Of a stretch of DNA of 64,000 nucleotides, positions 18,526 to 27,657 are shown in pieces (positions within the stretch are counted from its first letter, which is position 1; each line of letters starts with the position of its first letter). The notes beneath the pieces were generated by a model. The model worked only from the letters and a program-made list of their open reading frames with translations. It searched no databases and was not told where the DNA came from. The stretch is from the NCBI RefSeq assembly GCF_900637555.1, contig NZ_LR134378.1:196001-260000 (forward strand). The letters run 5' to 3'. The translations under genes and the position numbers were made by a program. The DNA is from Lautropia mirabilis (GTDB taxonomy: Bacteria > Pseudomonadota > Gammaproteobacteria > Burkholderiales > Burkholderiaceae_E).

Positions 18526-19539
18526 ATGAAGATGAGCACCCGCGAGCTGGAAACCCTGATCCTGCGCCAGAACCGTGCAGCCCTGCGCTGGGACAACGAA
18601 CCCATCGATCAGCCCCTGAGTACGCTGAACGAGGCACGCATTCGCCAGTTCGTGCAGACGGCGGGGCTTTCCTAGGACAACATCACCAACACGCTGGACA
18701 AACTGGGCCTGCTGCGCGACGGCCGTCCCGTCAACGCCGCCCGGCTGTTCTTTGCCGATGAACCCATCGAGCTTCGCTGTGCCGTGTTCGCCACCCAGAC
18801 CAGCGCAACCATTCTCGACCGCCACGACTTCCACGGCACGCTGCTGGAACTGATCAATGAGGCCCAGAAGTTCGTCCTGAAGAACATCCACATCGGCATG
18901 CGACTGGATGGCATGCGCCGGGTCGATGTCCCCGAAATTGCCGTCCCGGCACTGCGGGAAGCCATCATCAACGCCTTCTGCCACCGCGACTGGCGCGACC
19001 CGGACTATGTACAGGTCGCCGTTTATCGTGACCGGGTCGAGATCCGCAACCCCGGCGAACTGTACGAGAACCTGACGCTGGAAGAACTCCGTCGGGGCGG
19101 CGTATCACGCCGGCGCAACCCGCTGATTGCCGACCTGCTGCGCCGTATCCATCTGGTGGAAGCCTGGGGCCGTGGCGTGCCGCTGATCCTTGCAAACGCT
19201 CCCGATGTCACTTTCCGGGAGGTGGCCGGGCTTTTCATCGCCAGCTTTGCACGGCCGTCGGCCCGGCATGCCGGGGCAGAAAGCGCCCCCTCGAAAACTA
19301 CCCCGAAAACTGCACCAGAACAGCAGGTCCGGCGGCGCCAGAAGACGGGAGAAACCCTGCTTCAGATACTTCGGCAACAGCCACACCTGAGTACAAGCGA
19401 GCTGGCCCAGATGACCGGATTGAGCCAGGATGGCATCAAGTACAACATCAACCAGCTCAAACGCACCGGCAAGCTGGTTCGCCATGGCCCTGCCAAAGGC
19501 GGCTACTGGGAAGTCACGGACAAATCTGGCGACGAGTAG
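18526..19539 (+). pseudogene. Broken Schlafen/AlbA_2-type ATP-binding regulator
   Basis: The reading frame starts MKMSTRELETLILRQN, meets an in-frame TAG at 18673-18675 (after QTAGLS), and continues for 288 codons to 19539. The second part has the GHKL-like block PALREAIINAFCHRDW, RIEIRNPGELY-type strands, GRGVPLI and a C-terminal winged helix (about residues 200-250) with LSTSELAQMTGLSQDG. The family normally starts with an AlbA_2/Schlafen domain; that part is missing and the frame is closed by a TGA just upstream. An internal restart at ATG 18784 could still give a 251-residue ATPase/HTH fragment. The gene lies between the two hairpin RNA copies. Confidence 0.75.
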
Positions 19540-19549
19540 CCTTGGCCTG

Positions 19550-19592
19550 CCCTTTACTACGGTGTCTCATGGAAGCAGAGGCTAGTAAAGGG
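19550..19592. repeat. 10-bp perfect inverted repeat after the broken regulator
   Basis: CCCTTTACTA (19550-19559) is mirrored by TAGTAAAGGG (19583-19592) around a 23-base loop, 10 bases after the stop. It has no T run, so it may be an operator, a Rho-dependent end or a mobile-element scar. A partial third copy (CAGTAAAG) lies about 60 bases further on. Confidence 0.4.
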
Positions 19593-19668
19593 ATTACGGC
19601 CAACTTGTTGATTTATATGTTTTCTTTACCCTGAATCCAGTCAGGCTTCAGTAAAGCCCCCCACGGAG

Positions 19669-19760
19669 CGCCTCCGCGCCCCCTTGCGGGAGACGCCAGA
19701 CAGCACCGACGTGCCATGGCCAGGGCACATCTGGAACAGCCAAAAAGAACCCCTCAGCGT
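19669..19760 (+). pseudogene. Possible remnant of a second abi 3' end
   Basis: In one frame this stretch reads APLRE...DVPWPGHIW...KEPLS. This resembles the abi gene's own end (LRGMGAPDDWQAIW...KKNPS) and the usual PL-x-MG-x-P...W...IW finish of Abi_2 proteins. It runs into the second hairpin copy just as the intact abi gene runs into the first. The rest of the gene is gone. The match is short and by eye. Confidence 0.25.
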
Positions 19761-19797
19761 CCGCTTCACGAGCAGGCGGACGGGAGGGGCCGTGTTG
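19742..19797 (-). ncRNA. Predicted hairpin RNA, copy 2
   Basis: It has the same build as the RNA at 18291-18347: CAACACGG, outer stem CCCCTC/GAGGGG (19784-19789 with 19750-19755), an inner 7-bp stem GCGGACG/CGTCCGC, an 11-base loop and TTCTTTTT. Three inner base pairs differ from copy 1, and each change is compensated on the other arm. A perfect TATAAT (19808-19803) lies just upstream on the minus strand; the -35 region is weak. Confidence 0.4.
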
Positions 19798-19802
19798 AAG
19801 GG

Positions 19803-19808
19803 ATTATA
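19803..19808 (-). promoter_or_regulatory. TATAAT -10 box before hairpin RNA copy 2
   Basis: A consensus TATAAT on the minus strand, 5 bases before the conserved CAACACGG. At 17 bases upstream the hexamer is TGCCGA, a poor -35, so promoter strength is uncertain. Confidence 0.35.
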
Positions 19809-19886
19809 GGTCATCTTCAGCATCATCGGCAGCCTGTCACTTTTCGTAAAATCTCCTCCATTCATACCGCTGGAGGGGAGAACCAC

Positions 19887-22800
19887 GTGAACGCACAGGA
19901 ACGCATCATCCGTTACTGGCATGCCGTCGAGCTGCTGCAACCGTCCCAGCTCAAGAAGCCCGAGGACAGTGCCGGCCGTTCACCAAAGGACGAATTCGTC
20001 CATGATATTCAATCCAGTAACGAGCCATTCCCCTGGGAACCGGGCAGCGAGGCCAGCCGGCAGCCTTTGCCCCTTGATGAGATAGACAAACGTACCGGAA
20101 AGCCCAAAGTCTACACATGGTTCCACACGCTCTACGTTCAGATCTTCCCGACAAAGACCATCACCGATGCACTGGACAGGGCATTCGGCGCCGACCAAGG
20201 CTATCGCGACCCCGCAGAACGGGAATATTCAGCGCTGTATGCCGCCGAATTCACCCATGACGGCCAGCTCGTCCCGGGCAGCTTCACCCTGTCCAGCGAA
20301 GCCTGGTTCCTCGGACGACTGACCAGTGGCAGTGACTGGTCGAAGGATTTCAACCAGGACCAGACTTCCATCAGGCAGCAGGCCGAAGCCCGCCTGACTG
20401 GGTCGGTCAACCGGCAAGCCCTGGACGAACTCACGACATTCGTCATCCAGCAGTGTGGGCTGCAGACTGTGTTGTCCAACCCGGAAAAAGCCGTGCTGCG
20501 CTCCTGTAGCCGGCCCGTTGAAGTCAAGGGACAACAGCACGACACAATCAGCGACACAGCAGTCGGGGTCATCCCTGCAAAGGCAGCCCCCACATCCAGG
20601 CCCTCTGCCCACGTTGTTGCAGACACGTCCAAAGGGGGAGGCACGGCGACGGGAGAATCTATAACACGCCCCCAACCCCGCCAAAGCGATCTCCCCCTCA
20701 ACAGCTTTCTGCTGGACGATCTGATCCAGGTTGCAGAAGCAGTTGCCACCGGCAATACCAGCAAGGCCCTGTCACAATATCTGGATCCGAACGCGAGCAT
20801 CACCCGCCACACCATCGGCAGCGCGGAACTGGAAAGCGCCATTGTCGACCATCTCCTTCCCCACAAGCACCCCACCGGCTGCTGGCCTGCCGAGGAGCAT
20901 CGCGGACTGGTGCACGCGCAGCAACTGGCCATCAATTTCATTCTGGAGCAGCTGGGGGAAGGAGCCGGTATTCTGGGTATCAATGGCCCCCCAGGAACCG
21001 GCAAGACTACCCTACTGAGGGATCTGGTGGCCGCCATCGTCACGCAGCGAGCCGATGCCCTGGCGCAACTCCCGCGCGCCTCGGATGCATTCCAGAAAAA
21101 CGCGAAAGAAACCGGCAATGCCAGTGGCAAGAAACAAAACGCCCACCCCCTGCAGCCTGACCTGTTCGGTTACGAGATCATCGTTGCCTCCTCCAACAAT
21201 GGCGCTGTCGAGAACATCACCCGGGAGCTTCCACAACGCAGCAAGATCGATGGCAGCTGGCTGCCAGAAGCCGATTATTTCGGCGAACTGGGAACACTGA
21301 CCTCCGGCGCCCCCTCATGGGCCTTGATCTCTGCCGCGCTGGGCAGCAAGTCACGACGAAGCAAGTTCATCGATCACTATTTCTTTGGCAACCGCACCAG
21401 GGAAGAGCTGGTAGCGATCACCGGGAAACTGCAATATCCGCATGGGCTGCAAGGCTGGCTGAGTGGGCACGCAAACCAGTACAAATCCATGTCCAATGCG
21501 TCGGCAAATCGGCAACAGCGCTGGCAGCAGGCAGTGGAATCCTACAACGAAGCCAAGGCAGCCGAATCGTCCATCCGCCACAGTGTGGATGCATTTCTCA
21601 CGAAAATCCAGCATATCCAGTCACAGCGCAACCAGCTTCCTGTGCTGCTCTCGACGCTGCAGACACTGGAAAACAGCCTCCCTGACCCCATTGCCGTATT
21701 GGAGAGGGATGCCGACTCCGGTCTGCTTGCTGCTCAAAGCCGGCAAAAAGCATGTGCGGCGGAGGTACTGCAGCACCAGACACGCAAGCCCGGCCTCTGG
21801 CAGAACCTCGCCACACTCTGGAGCGCCAGCCGCGCGTGGCAAGCCAACCAGGCATCTCTGCAGGCCACCCAGCTCAGGGCCGAACAGGCCGTGGCACAAT
21901 GGCAGCTCCTTCAGCACCATCAGAACCAGACAGCCACCGATGTGCAGAACGCCATCCAGGATGCCACCAGGCTGCAGGCCCAGCATATCGTTTCGTGGCT
22001 GCAGACGGGACATACCACCGGAGACCGGCAGAATGAACTGCACGAGCCCTGGCCCCTACCCCACTGGCGACAGGCCCGTGCTCGTGTCTTCCTGGAGGCG
22101 CTGCGGCTGCACCAGACCTTCCTGGCGCTCGAAGCCACACGTATCCGTGCCAACCTGGATCTGGCCAATGCCCTGATCCAGGGCCAGTCCTTCAGCGGCT
22201 ATTCCCGAGACGCCATCCGCTCCGCCTGGGCATCCCTGTTCATGGTGGTACCGGTACTCAGCAGCACCTTTGCCTCCTTCGACCGCTCCTTTGGATCGCT
22301 TGGTTGCGAGGAAATCGGCTGGCTATTGGTCGACGAAGCCGGACAGGCCACTCCACAGGCGGCCGTGGGTGCCCTCTGGCGCGCCCGCCGTGCCGTGTTC
22401 GTGGGCGACCCACTGCAGCTCAAACCCATCATGACCGTATCAGATGCGGCACTGGAGCACATGCGTACCCACTTTGGGGTCGACAATCATTGGTTGCCCA
22501 ACCGCCACTCAGCCCAGACACTGGCAGACCAGGCCACGCCATGGGGACGCACAACCGGCCCCGATGACCACCAGTCCTGGGTGGGTCTGCCGCTGGTGGT
22601 ACACCGTCGCTGCGACAGGCCAATGTTTGAGCTGGCCAACCGCATTGCCTACGACGGCAACATGGTCTACGGCACCATTGCCCCCAGACCGGATCGTGAA
22701 ACGCCGGCCCACCTTCCCACCGGGTGGTTGCATGCCACGGGAACATCGCAGGGCAACTGGGTAGCGGAAGAGGGCAGAATGCTGCAGGCCCTGCTGGCGG

Positions 22801-23318
22801 CACTGCGCAGCGACGGTGTCGCACCCGGCGATATCGCCATCGTCACCCCGTTCCGCGGCGTCCTCAAGAAAATTCCCGCCCTCGTCCGCCCCTATCGGGG
22901 CAAGGGCAAAACAGGAAAAATCAACTGCGGCACAATCCATACCATGCAAGGCAAGGAGGCTCCCGTGGTGATCATGGTACTGGGCGGCAACACCGCCTCT
23001 CCAGGCGCCCGCGACTGGGCTGTGTCGGAACCCAACCTGCTGAACGTAGCCGCCACCCGCGCCAAACGGCGTTTCTATGTGATTGGCGATCGCAACGACT
23101 GGCAGCGCCGTGCGCTCTTCTGCGATGTCATGGACCTTCTGCCGGCACTGGATCTCCACGCCGAAGATATCGGCGGAGCACTCCATCAGAAGGCGCTGGC
23201 CTCGCGGGACCGGGCACGTGCCACTGGACGGTACCGTTCTGCCGACGAAGTCCTGGATGGCCTGCGTGCCCTGCGCGACGAGGAACGCACGCGCCGAACT
23301 GCGGCAAGAAAGGCATGA
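19887..23318 (+). CDS. Large SF1 helicase/ATPase (AAA_11/AAA_12, Upf1-like)
   Basis: 1143 residues from GTG 19887, which has a strong GGAGGGGAG 6 bases upstream; the open frame before it overlaps the hairpin RNA and is not protein-like. Walker A is GPPGTGKTT (367-375), Walker B is DEAGQ (816-820) followed by FVGDPLQLKPI, and late motifs include TPFRGVLKK, HTMQGKEAPVV and NVAATRAKRRFYVIGD. About 400 residues separate motifs I and II and look helical. The ~320-residue N-terminal region is unassigned. Large SF1 helicases of this type are frequent in defence islands. It may act alone or with the ATPase/DUF4276 pair that follows after 132 bases. Confidence 0.8.
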   Translation: MNAQERIIRYWHAVELLQPSQLKKPEDSAGRSPKDEFVHDIQSSNEPFPWEPGSEASRQPLPLDEIDKRTGKPKVYTWFHTLYVQIFPTKTITDALDRAFGADQGYRDPAEREYSALYAAEFTHDGQLVPGSFTLSSEAWFLGRLTSGSDWSKDFNQDQTSIRQQAEARLTGSVNRQALDELTTFVIQQCGLQTVLSNPEKAVLRSCSRPVEVKGQQHDTISDTAVGVIPAKAAPTSRPSAHVVADTSKGGGTATGESITRPQPRQSDLPLNSFLLDDLIQVAEAVATGNTSKALSQYLDPNASITRHTIGSAELESAIVDHLLPHKHPTGCWPAEEHRGLVHAQQLAINFILEQLGEGAGILGINGPPGTGKTTLLRDLVAAIVTQRADALAQLPRASDAFQKNAKETGNASGKKQNAHPLQPDLFGYEIIVASSNNGAVENITRELPQRSKIDGSWLPEADYFGELGTLTSGAPSWALISAALGSKSRRSKFIDHYFFGNRTREELVAITGKLQYPHGLQGWLSGHANQYKSMSNASANRQQRWQQAVESYNEAKAAESSIRHSVDAFLTKIQHIQSQRNQLPVLLSTLQTLENSLPDPIAVLERDADSGLLAAQSRQKACAAEVLQHQTRKPGLWQNLATLWSASRAWQANQASLQATQLRAEQAVAQWQLLQHHQNQTATDVQNAIQDATRLQAQHIVSWLQTGHTTGDRQNELHEPWPLPHWRQARARVFLEALRLHQTFLALEATRIRANLDLANALIQGQSFSGYSRDAIRSAWASLFMVVPVLSSTFASFDRSFGSLGCEEIGWLLVDEAGQATPQAAVGALWRARRAVFVGDPLQLKPIMTVSDAALEHMRTHFGVDNHWLPNRHSAQTLADQATPWGRTTGPDDHQSWVGLPLVVHRRCDRPMFELANRIAYDGNMVYGTIAPRPDRETPAHLPTGWLHATGTSQGNWVAEEGRMLQALLAALRSDGVAPGDIAIVTPFRGVLKKIPALVRPYRGKGKTGKINCGTIHTMQGKEAPVVIMVLGGNTASPGARDWAVSEPNLLNVAATRAKRRFYVIGDRNDWQRRALFCDVMDLLPALDLHAEDIGGALHQKALASRDRARATGRYRSADEVLDGLRALRDEERTRRTAARKA

Positions 23319-23450
23319 AATAACGCTTCGTTCACCTCACTTTGCGGGAAACTGGGCGCGGATCTGCCCATACCTGCAAGCACAGCAGACCCGCGCAATC
23401 AGGCACAATACCCCCACCACCAGCCCAGCCTCCAGCCCGGAGCCCATGCC

Positions 23451-24653
23451 ATGAGCATCCCCGTCTTTCTGCAGCGGGTCATCCTGCAAAACTACAAAAG
23501 CATCGGCCACTGCGATGTCCGCCTCCATCCCCTGACCTGGCTGGTCGGCGGCAATGGTGCCGGCAAGAGCAACTTTCTGGACGCGCTCCAGCTGGTCAGC
23601 GATGCCCTCAACGGCTCACTGGACAATGCACTGAACGAGCGCGGCGGGATCAACGAAGTCCGGCGCCGCTCCCGCGGCCACCCCACCCACTTCGGCATCC
23701 GGCTGGAATTCCACCTGCCGGATGGCAGGGAGGGACACTTCGCATTCCGGATCGGCGCCCTGAAAAACGGCGGATACGAAGTACAGAACGAGGAATGCAT
23801 CATCGGGGGCATCGGCCGGGGGCCGGCCTACCAGGTCGAACGGGGAACCCTGAAGCACAGCAGCGAGCCCACCTTCCCCGCCATCACCTCAGACCGTCTG
23901 GCCCTGGTCGCTGTTTCCGGTACGGCCGCATTTCGTCCGGTGTTCGACGCACTGGCCTCCATGCGCTTCTACAACCTCAACCCCCGGTTGATGCGTGACC
24001 TGCAAACCCCACAGGACGGAAAGCTCCTCAAGGAAGAGGGCGAGAACATTGCCAGTGTCATAGGTCACCTGCAGCGTGTCGGTGATGGACAACTGGATGC
24101 CATCCAGGAGTATCTGCGCATTGTGGTGCCGATGATTCACGGTGTTCAGCGCAAGCAGATCAGCAGCAAGGAGACCCTGGAATTCCGGCAGGACGTAGGA
24201 GACAGCACGCCGTGGCGTTTCGAAGCCCAGAACATGTCCGATGGCACACTGCGCGCGCTCGGCGTGCTGACCGCCCTCTTCCAGGGCAACCGGGACTTCG
24301 CCCCCTCTCTGGTAGGTATTGAAGAGCCCGAGACCGCACTGCACCCAGCTGCCAGCGCGGCACTGCGTGAGGCGCTGACCCGTGCCTCCAAGCAAACCCA
24401 GATCATTGTGACCAGCCACAGCCCCGACCTACTGGACGACACCAGCATACCGGCCGACACCGTTCTTGCCGTGGTGGCCGACCAGGGCAACACACACATT
24501 GCCTCGCTGGATGAAGCCTCCCGGGACAGCATGCAGAAACACCTGTTTTCTGCCGGAGAACTGCTGCGGCTCGACCAGCTGCAGCCCGACCCGAATGAAC
24601 TGGAACATCAGACAAGGCATCAGGCCTCCTTGTTCAATGAACTTCCTTCATGA
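23451..24653 (+). CDS. AAA ATPase, OLD/AbiEii-like
   Basis: A 400-residue ABC/SMC-class ATPase. Walker A is GGNGAGKS (33-40), Walker B is GIEEPETALHP (289-299), then TSHSPDLLDD as the switch/H-loop. A signature-like NMSDGTLRAL precedes Walker B. The TOPRIM domain of full OLD nucleases is missing; the next gene encodes a DUF4276 protein that could provide it. The stop at 24651-24653 is 18 bases before that gene, so the two form an operon. ATG 23451 is preferred over the ATG 5 bases upstream, which is in another frame. Confidence 0.85.
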   Translation: MSIPVFLQRVILQNYKSIGHCDVRLHPLTWLVGGNGAGKSNFLDALQLVSDALNGSLDNALNERGGINEVRRRSRGHPTHFGIRLEFHLPDGREGHFAFRIGALKNGGYEVQNEECIIGGIGRGPAYQVERGTLKHSSEPTFPAITSDRLALVAVSGTAAFRPVFDALASMRFYNLNPRLMRDLQTPQDGKLLKEEGENIASVIGHLQRVGDGQLDAIQEYLRIVVPMIHGVQRKQISSKETLEFRQDVGDSTPWRFEAQNMSDGTLRALGVLTALFQGNRDFAPSLVGIEEPETALHPAASAALREALTRASKQTQIIVTSHSPDLLDDTSIPADTVLAVVADQGNTHIASLDEASRDSMQKHLFSAGELLRLDQLQPDPNELEHQTRHQASLFNELPS

Positions 24654-24671
24654 CGGCGGGGAGTCTCATTC

Positions 24672-25253
24672 ATGAAAATCGCTGCCATTGTCGAAGGCCA
24701 TGGCGAAGTCGCCTCACTGCCCATCCTGCTGCGCCGGATCGCCCAATGGCGCACACCCGCGCGATATTCCGAGGTGCTGCGCCCCATTCTCGTCAAGCGC
24801 AACCAGTTCCTCAACAGGGAACAGGAGTTCCACCGCTACCTGCAGCTGGCTGCCGGCAAGGCGGGAGATGAGGGATGCGTACTCATCCTGCTGGACGCAG
24901 ACGATGACTGCCCTGCCCAACTCGGCACCACCATCCTGCATCGGGCGCAGGACTATATTCCGCACCGGCATGTCTCCGTCGTGCTGGCCAACCGGGAATA
25001 CGAAGCCTGGTTCATCGCCGCCGCCGCATCCCTCGATGGCGAAAGGGGATTTGCGCTGCGGCCATCCGACCATGATGCCGACCCCGAGTCGCCGCGCAGT
25101 GCCAAAGACTGGATGGGAAGCAGAATGCCCAGGGGATACGGTGAAACAACCGACCAGCCTGCATTCTCTGCACGTTTCGATCTGCAGCTGGCCCACGACC
25201 GCAGCCGCTCGTTCCGCAAACTGTGCAGCGAGTGGGACAGGATGGGACACTGA
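24672..25253 (+). CDS. DUF4276 family protein, TOPRIM-like
   Basis: 193 residues. EGHGE (8-12) after the first strand and LLDADDD (73-79) after the third give the acidic pattern of TOPRIM metal sites (E...DxD). NREYEAWFIAAA around 110 is the DUF4276 signature. A GGGGAG lies 9 bases before ATG 24672. Paired with the upstream ATPase, it looks like a split OLD nuclease or a relative of PARIS (ATPase AriA plus TOPRIM-fold AriB). The likely role is an effector nuclease released or controlled by the ATPase; this is inference from pairing. Confidence 0.75.
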   Translation: MKIAAIVEGHGEVASLPILLRRIAQWRTPARYSEVLRPILVKRNQFLNREQEFHRYLQLAAGKAGDEGCVLILLDADDDCPAQLGTTILHRAQDYIPHRHVSVVLANREYEAWFIAAAASLDGERGFALRPSDHDADPESPRSAKDWMGSRMPRGYGETTDQPAFSARFDLQLAHDRSRSFRKLCSEWDRMGH

Positions 25254-25460
25254 TGTGCCGCCCGGCAACCCGGTCATCCATGAAACACGACCGGGCACCG
25301 CAGGACATGACACGCCCCCTGCTCCCCCCACGGACATGTAACCCTTCTGGCCATCCGCCACCCAGGTGAGGCAGACTATCATCAGGGAGTCTGGCATGGA
25401 CATCTCCAGGGAAGACGCCCTGACGGGGGCAGCCCGCATGCGCGCCCCCAAGGAGACATC

Positions 25461-26204
25461 ATGGCCGCCCACACCATAACCATCCGCTACTGCACCCTCT
25501 GCAACTGGATGCTCCGCGCCGGCTGGATGGCGCAGGAACTGCTCTCCACCTTTGGCACCGATCTGGCCGGTGGCATCACGCTGATCCCCGACACCGGAGG
25601 CGTCTTCCAGATCCATTGCAACGGCGTGCCCATCTGGGACTGCAAGACCGACGGCGGCTTTCCCGATGCCAAGGTGCTGAAACAGCGGGTCCGTGACCAG
25701 ATAGACCCAACCCGAAACCTGGGCCACATCGACCGGCACGCCGCCTCGCATCCGCCAGGCCGGTCACACCCGGCAAGTCCGCTGCCCCCGAACGGCCAGC
25801 CCGGTGCACCGGCCTTCGCCGACCGTGCCATCGAAGCCCTGACCAGGGACGGTCACCCGGCAGGTTCCGCCCATGCCGGCAACACCCACATCAACGCCAC
25901 CCACAACGGCACCTCCCGCAACGGCACCTCACACATCAACGCCTCTTGCAACGGCGCTTCACCGGCCGGCAGCTCCCATGCCAGCCAGGCACCTGTCAAC
26001 TGGAGCGACACCAGCCACGCCCATACCAGCCACACCGATGCCGACCATACCTATGCCGGCAGCTCCCTCAATGGCAGCCGGAACAACCCGCCCTCACCGC
26101 CGGTAACTTCTGCCCGGCAGGACGCCGGAGACGTGATGAGAGCCCTGCAGGAGCTGCTCGAGAAGGAGCTTCGACAGAGGCCCTCGCCGGACGCCCCCCG
26201 ATGA
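25461..26204 (+). CDS. SelT/SelW/SelH (Rdx) family protein with a long repetitive tail
   Basis: Residues 1-95 are a clear Rdx-type thioredoxin-like domain: RYCTLCNW with the CxxC redox pair, WMAQELLSTFG, GGVFQI and DGGFPDAKVLKQRVRD. The family normally ends near here. This protein runs on to 247 residues with a low-complexity tail rich in Asn, Ser, His, Thr and Gly (repeats such as NGTS and HINA), then a short predicted helix (VMRALQELLEKEL). An AAGGAGA lies 5 bases before ATG 25461. It sits between two defence modules without obvious link to either. The function of the tail is unknown. Confidence 0.8.
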   Translation: MAAHTITIRYCTLCNWMLRAGWMAQELLSTFGTDLAGGITLIPDTGGVFQIHCNGVPIWDCKTDGGFPDAKVLKQRVRDQIDPTRNLGHIDRHAASHPPGRSHPASPLPPNGQPGAPAFADRAIEALTRDGHPAGSAHAGNTHINATHNGTSRNGTSHINASCNGASPAGSSHASQAPVNWSDTSHAHTSHTDADHTYAGSSLNGSRNNPPSPPVTSARQDAGDVMRALQELLEKELRQRPSPDAPR

Positions 26205-26376
26205 GGGCAAACCCCGAATCCGTGCACGGCCGGCGTTACCCTGCCTGGCACGGAGACCACCCCTGCAGATGGCGTCTTGCCGGCACACGGCCAGGGCCAC
26301 ACACGACCAGGGCCAGCACAGGAATGAACGGCCCCCCGACACGCTCCGGCCCCATGGCACATTCTAGAATCCCCCC

Positions 26377-27657
26377 ATGATCACCCCCCGCGCCCTGGTC
26401 CATGCCCTCCACACCCACTGGGACACCATCGAGGTGCTGGCACGCCTGTCACGTGAGTTTCCCATCTTCACGACCGAACAGGTGCGTGCCTGCATCGCAC
26501 GGAGCAACCCCGGGCTGAACGCCGAACAGCAGGGTGCCCTTCTGCGCCAGATGGTCAACAGTATGTTGCTGCAAACCGTGCCGCGCAGCGATGATCTGCA
26601 GCTCGATCCGCATGTCCTCACCTTCGTGCGTGGCCTGACCCGCGAGCACGAGCTGGGCCTGACCGCCGTCCTGCAGGCCCGTGTCGCCGCCATCCGCGAT
26701 GCCACGGAAGCACTGGCCGAGGGCATCGTCCGGCACGACATCGACCGCGTGCGCTGGCCCGCCAGCCAGCTGGCCGAGCTGTTCCGGCAGATCGGCCTGC
26801 AGCTGGAGCAGGACCGGCATGCCATTCAGGAGCTGGCCGAAAATGCCCGCAGTGCCGACGCCCACATGCCGGCCAGCCAGCGCTACCAGCGCGTCCTGCA
26901 GGCGTACGACCAGTATGTCGAACCCATGAACAGCATGATGGACACGGGGCCGGAAGGCAGTTTCTACCAGCATCTGGAGGCCGCCGAGCGCACGCTGGAC
27001 CAGGCGCTGGAGCAGTTCACCATCCAGGGCAGCCTGTATTCGCACCGGCTGCAGTTGCGGCAGGTGTCCTATCAGGCCAAGGAGCTGCGCCGGTTCGGGC
27101 GGATCGTGGCACAGCAGTGCGCAGACATCCTGCTGCCGCTGCGCGAGGAGGCGCTGCAGCACAACGCACTCACCAGTGCCATCGCCTCCCTGCTGCAATC
27201 GGTACGCAAGAAGGGGCTGCACCGGGTGCTTTCCCGTCCGGCCAGAGACAGCCGCTTGCCGGTCTGGCGCAATGGCCGCGGCCTGAAAATCCAGGCCGGA
27301 GACGAAGTGCGCGACATCATGGCGGCAGCCCGGCACTACCGGCCGCAGGCGGTTGCCTTTCCGCAGGACCTGCCTGCTTCCGAAACGGTACCCCTGCCCG
27401 ACGTGGTGGACGAGGCCGCGCTGCGCAGCCATCTGGCCGCCAGCCTGCCCGTGACGGACCTGCTGGCCTGGCTGAAGGCCAGCTACGGCCACCTGCAGGA
27501 TGCCACGCTGATGCGGCTGTTTCATGACCTGCAGCATGGTGACGTGCCCTGGCAGACCACGCCAGCCAGCACCACCCGGCAGCTCGACCTGCATGCCATC
27601 CGTGTGCTGCATCACCCCCATGAAGCCGTGGCCATTGCGCCATCATCGAAACCATGA
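26377..27657 (+). CDS. jetA: Wadjet protein JetA (MukF-like kleisin)
   Basis: 426 mostly helical residues with no catalytic motif, opening with a winged-helix-like region (ALVHALHTHWDTIEVL, FTTEQVRACI). It is the first of four overlapping genes whose order and types (kleisin, small WHB partner, SMC ATPase, TOPRIM nuclease) define Wadjet, an anti-plasmid condensin system. JetA bridges the JetC heads and recruits JetB. Its TGA overlaps the jetB ATG (ATGA). Subtype is uncertain; the short JetC suggests type II rather than type I. No strong promoter is seen in the 172 bases upstream beyond a TTCTAGAA palindrome. Confidence 0.8.
   Translation: MITPRALVHALHTHWDTIEVLARLSREFPIFTTEQVRACIARSNPGLNAEQQGALLRQMVNSMLLQTVPRSDDLQLDPHVLTFVRGLTREHELGLTAVLQARVAAIRDATEALAEGIVRHDIDRVRWPASQLAELFRQIGLQLEQDRHAIQELAENARSADAHMPASQRYQRVLQAYDQYVEPMNSMMDTGPEGSFYQHLEAAERTLDQALEQFTIQGSLYSHRLQLRQVSYQAKELRRFGRIVAQQCADILLPLREEALQHNALTSAIASLLQSVRKKGLHRVLSRPARDSRLPVWRNGRGLKIQAGDEVRDIMAAARHYRPQAVAFPQDLPASETVPLPDVVDEAALRSHLAASLPVTDLLAWLKASYGHLQDATLMRLFHDLQHGDVPWQTTPASTTRQLDLHAIRVLHHPHEAVAIAPSSKP

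Noticed and set aside
18673-18675. Pyrrolysine at the TAG of the broken regulator
   Set aside because: The family has no Pyl, the N-terminal domain is also missing, and bacteria of this type lack the system.
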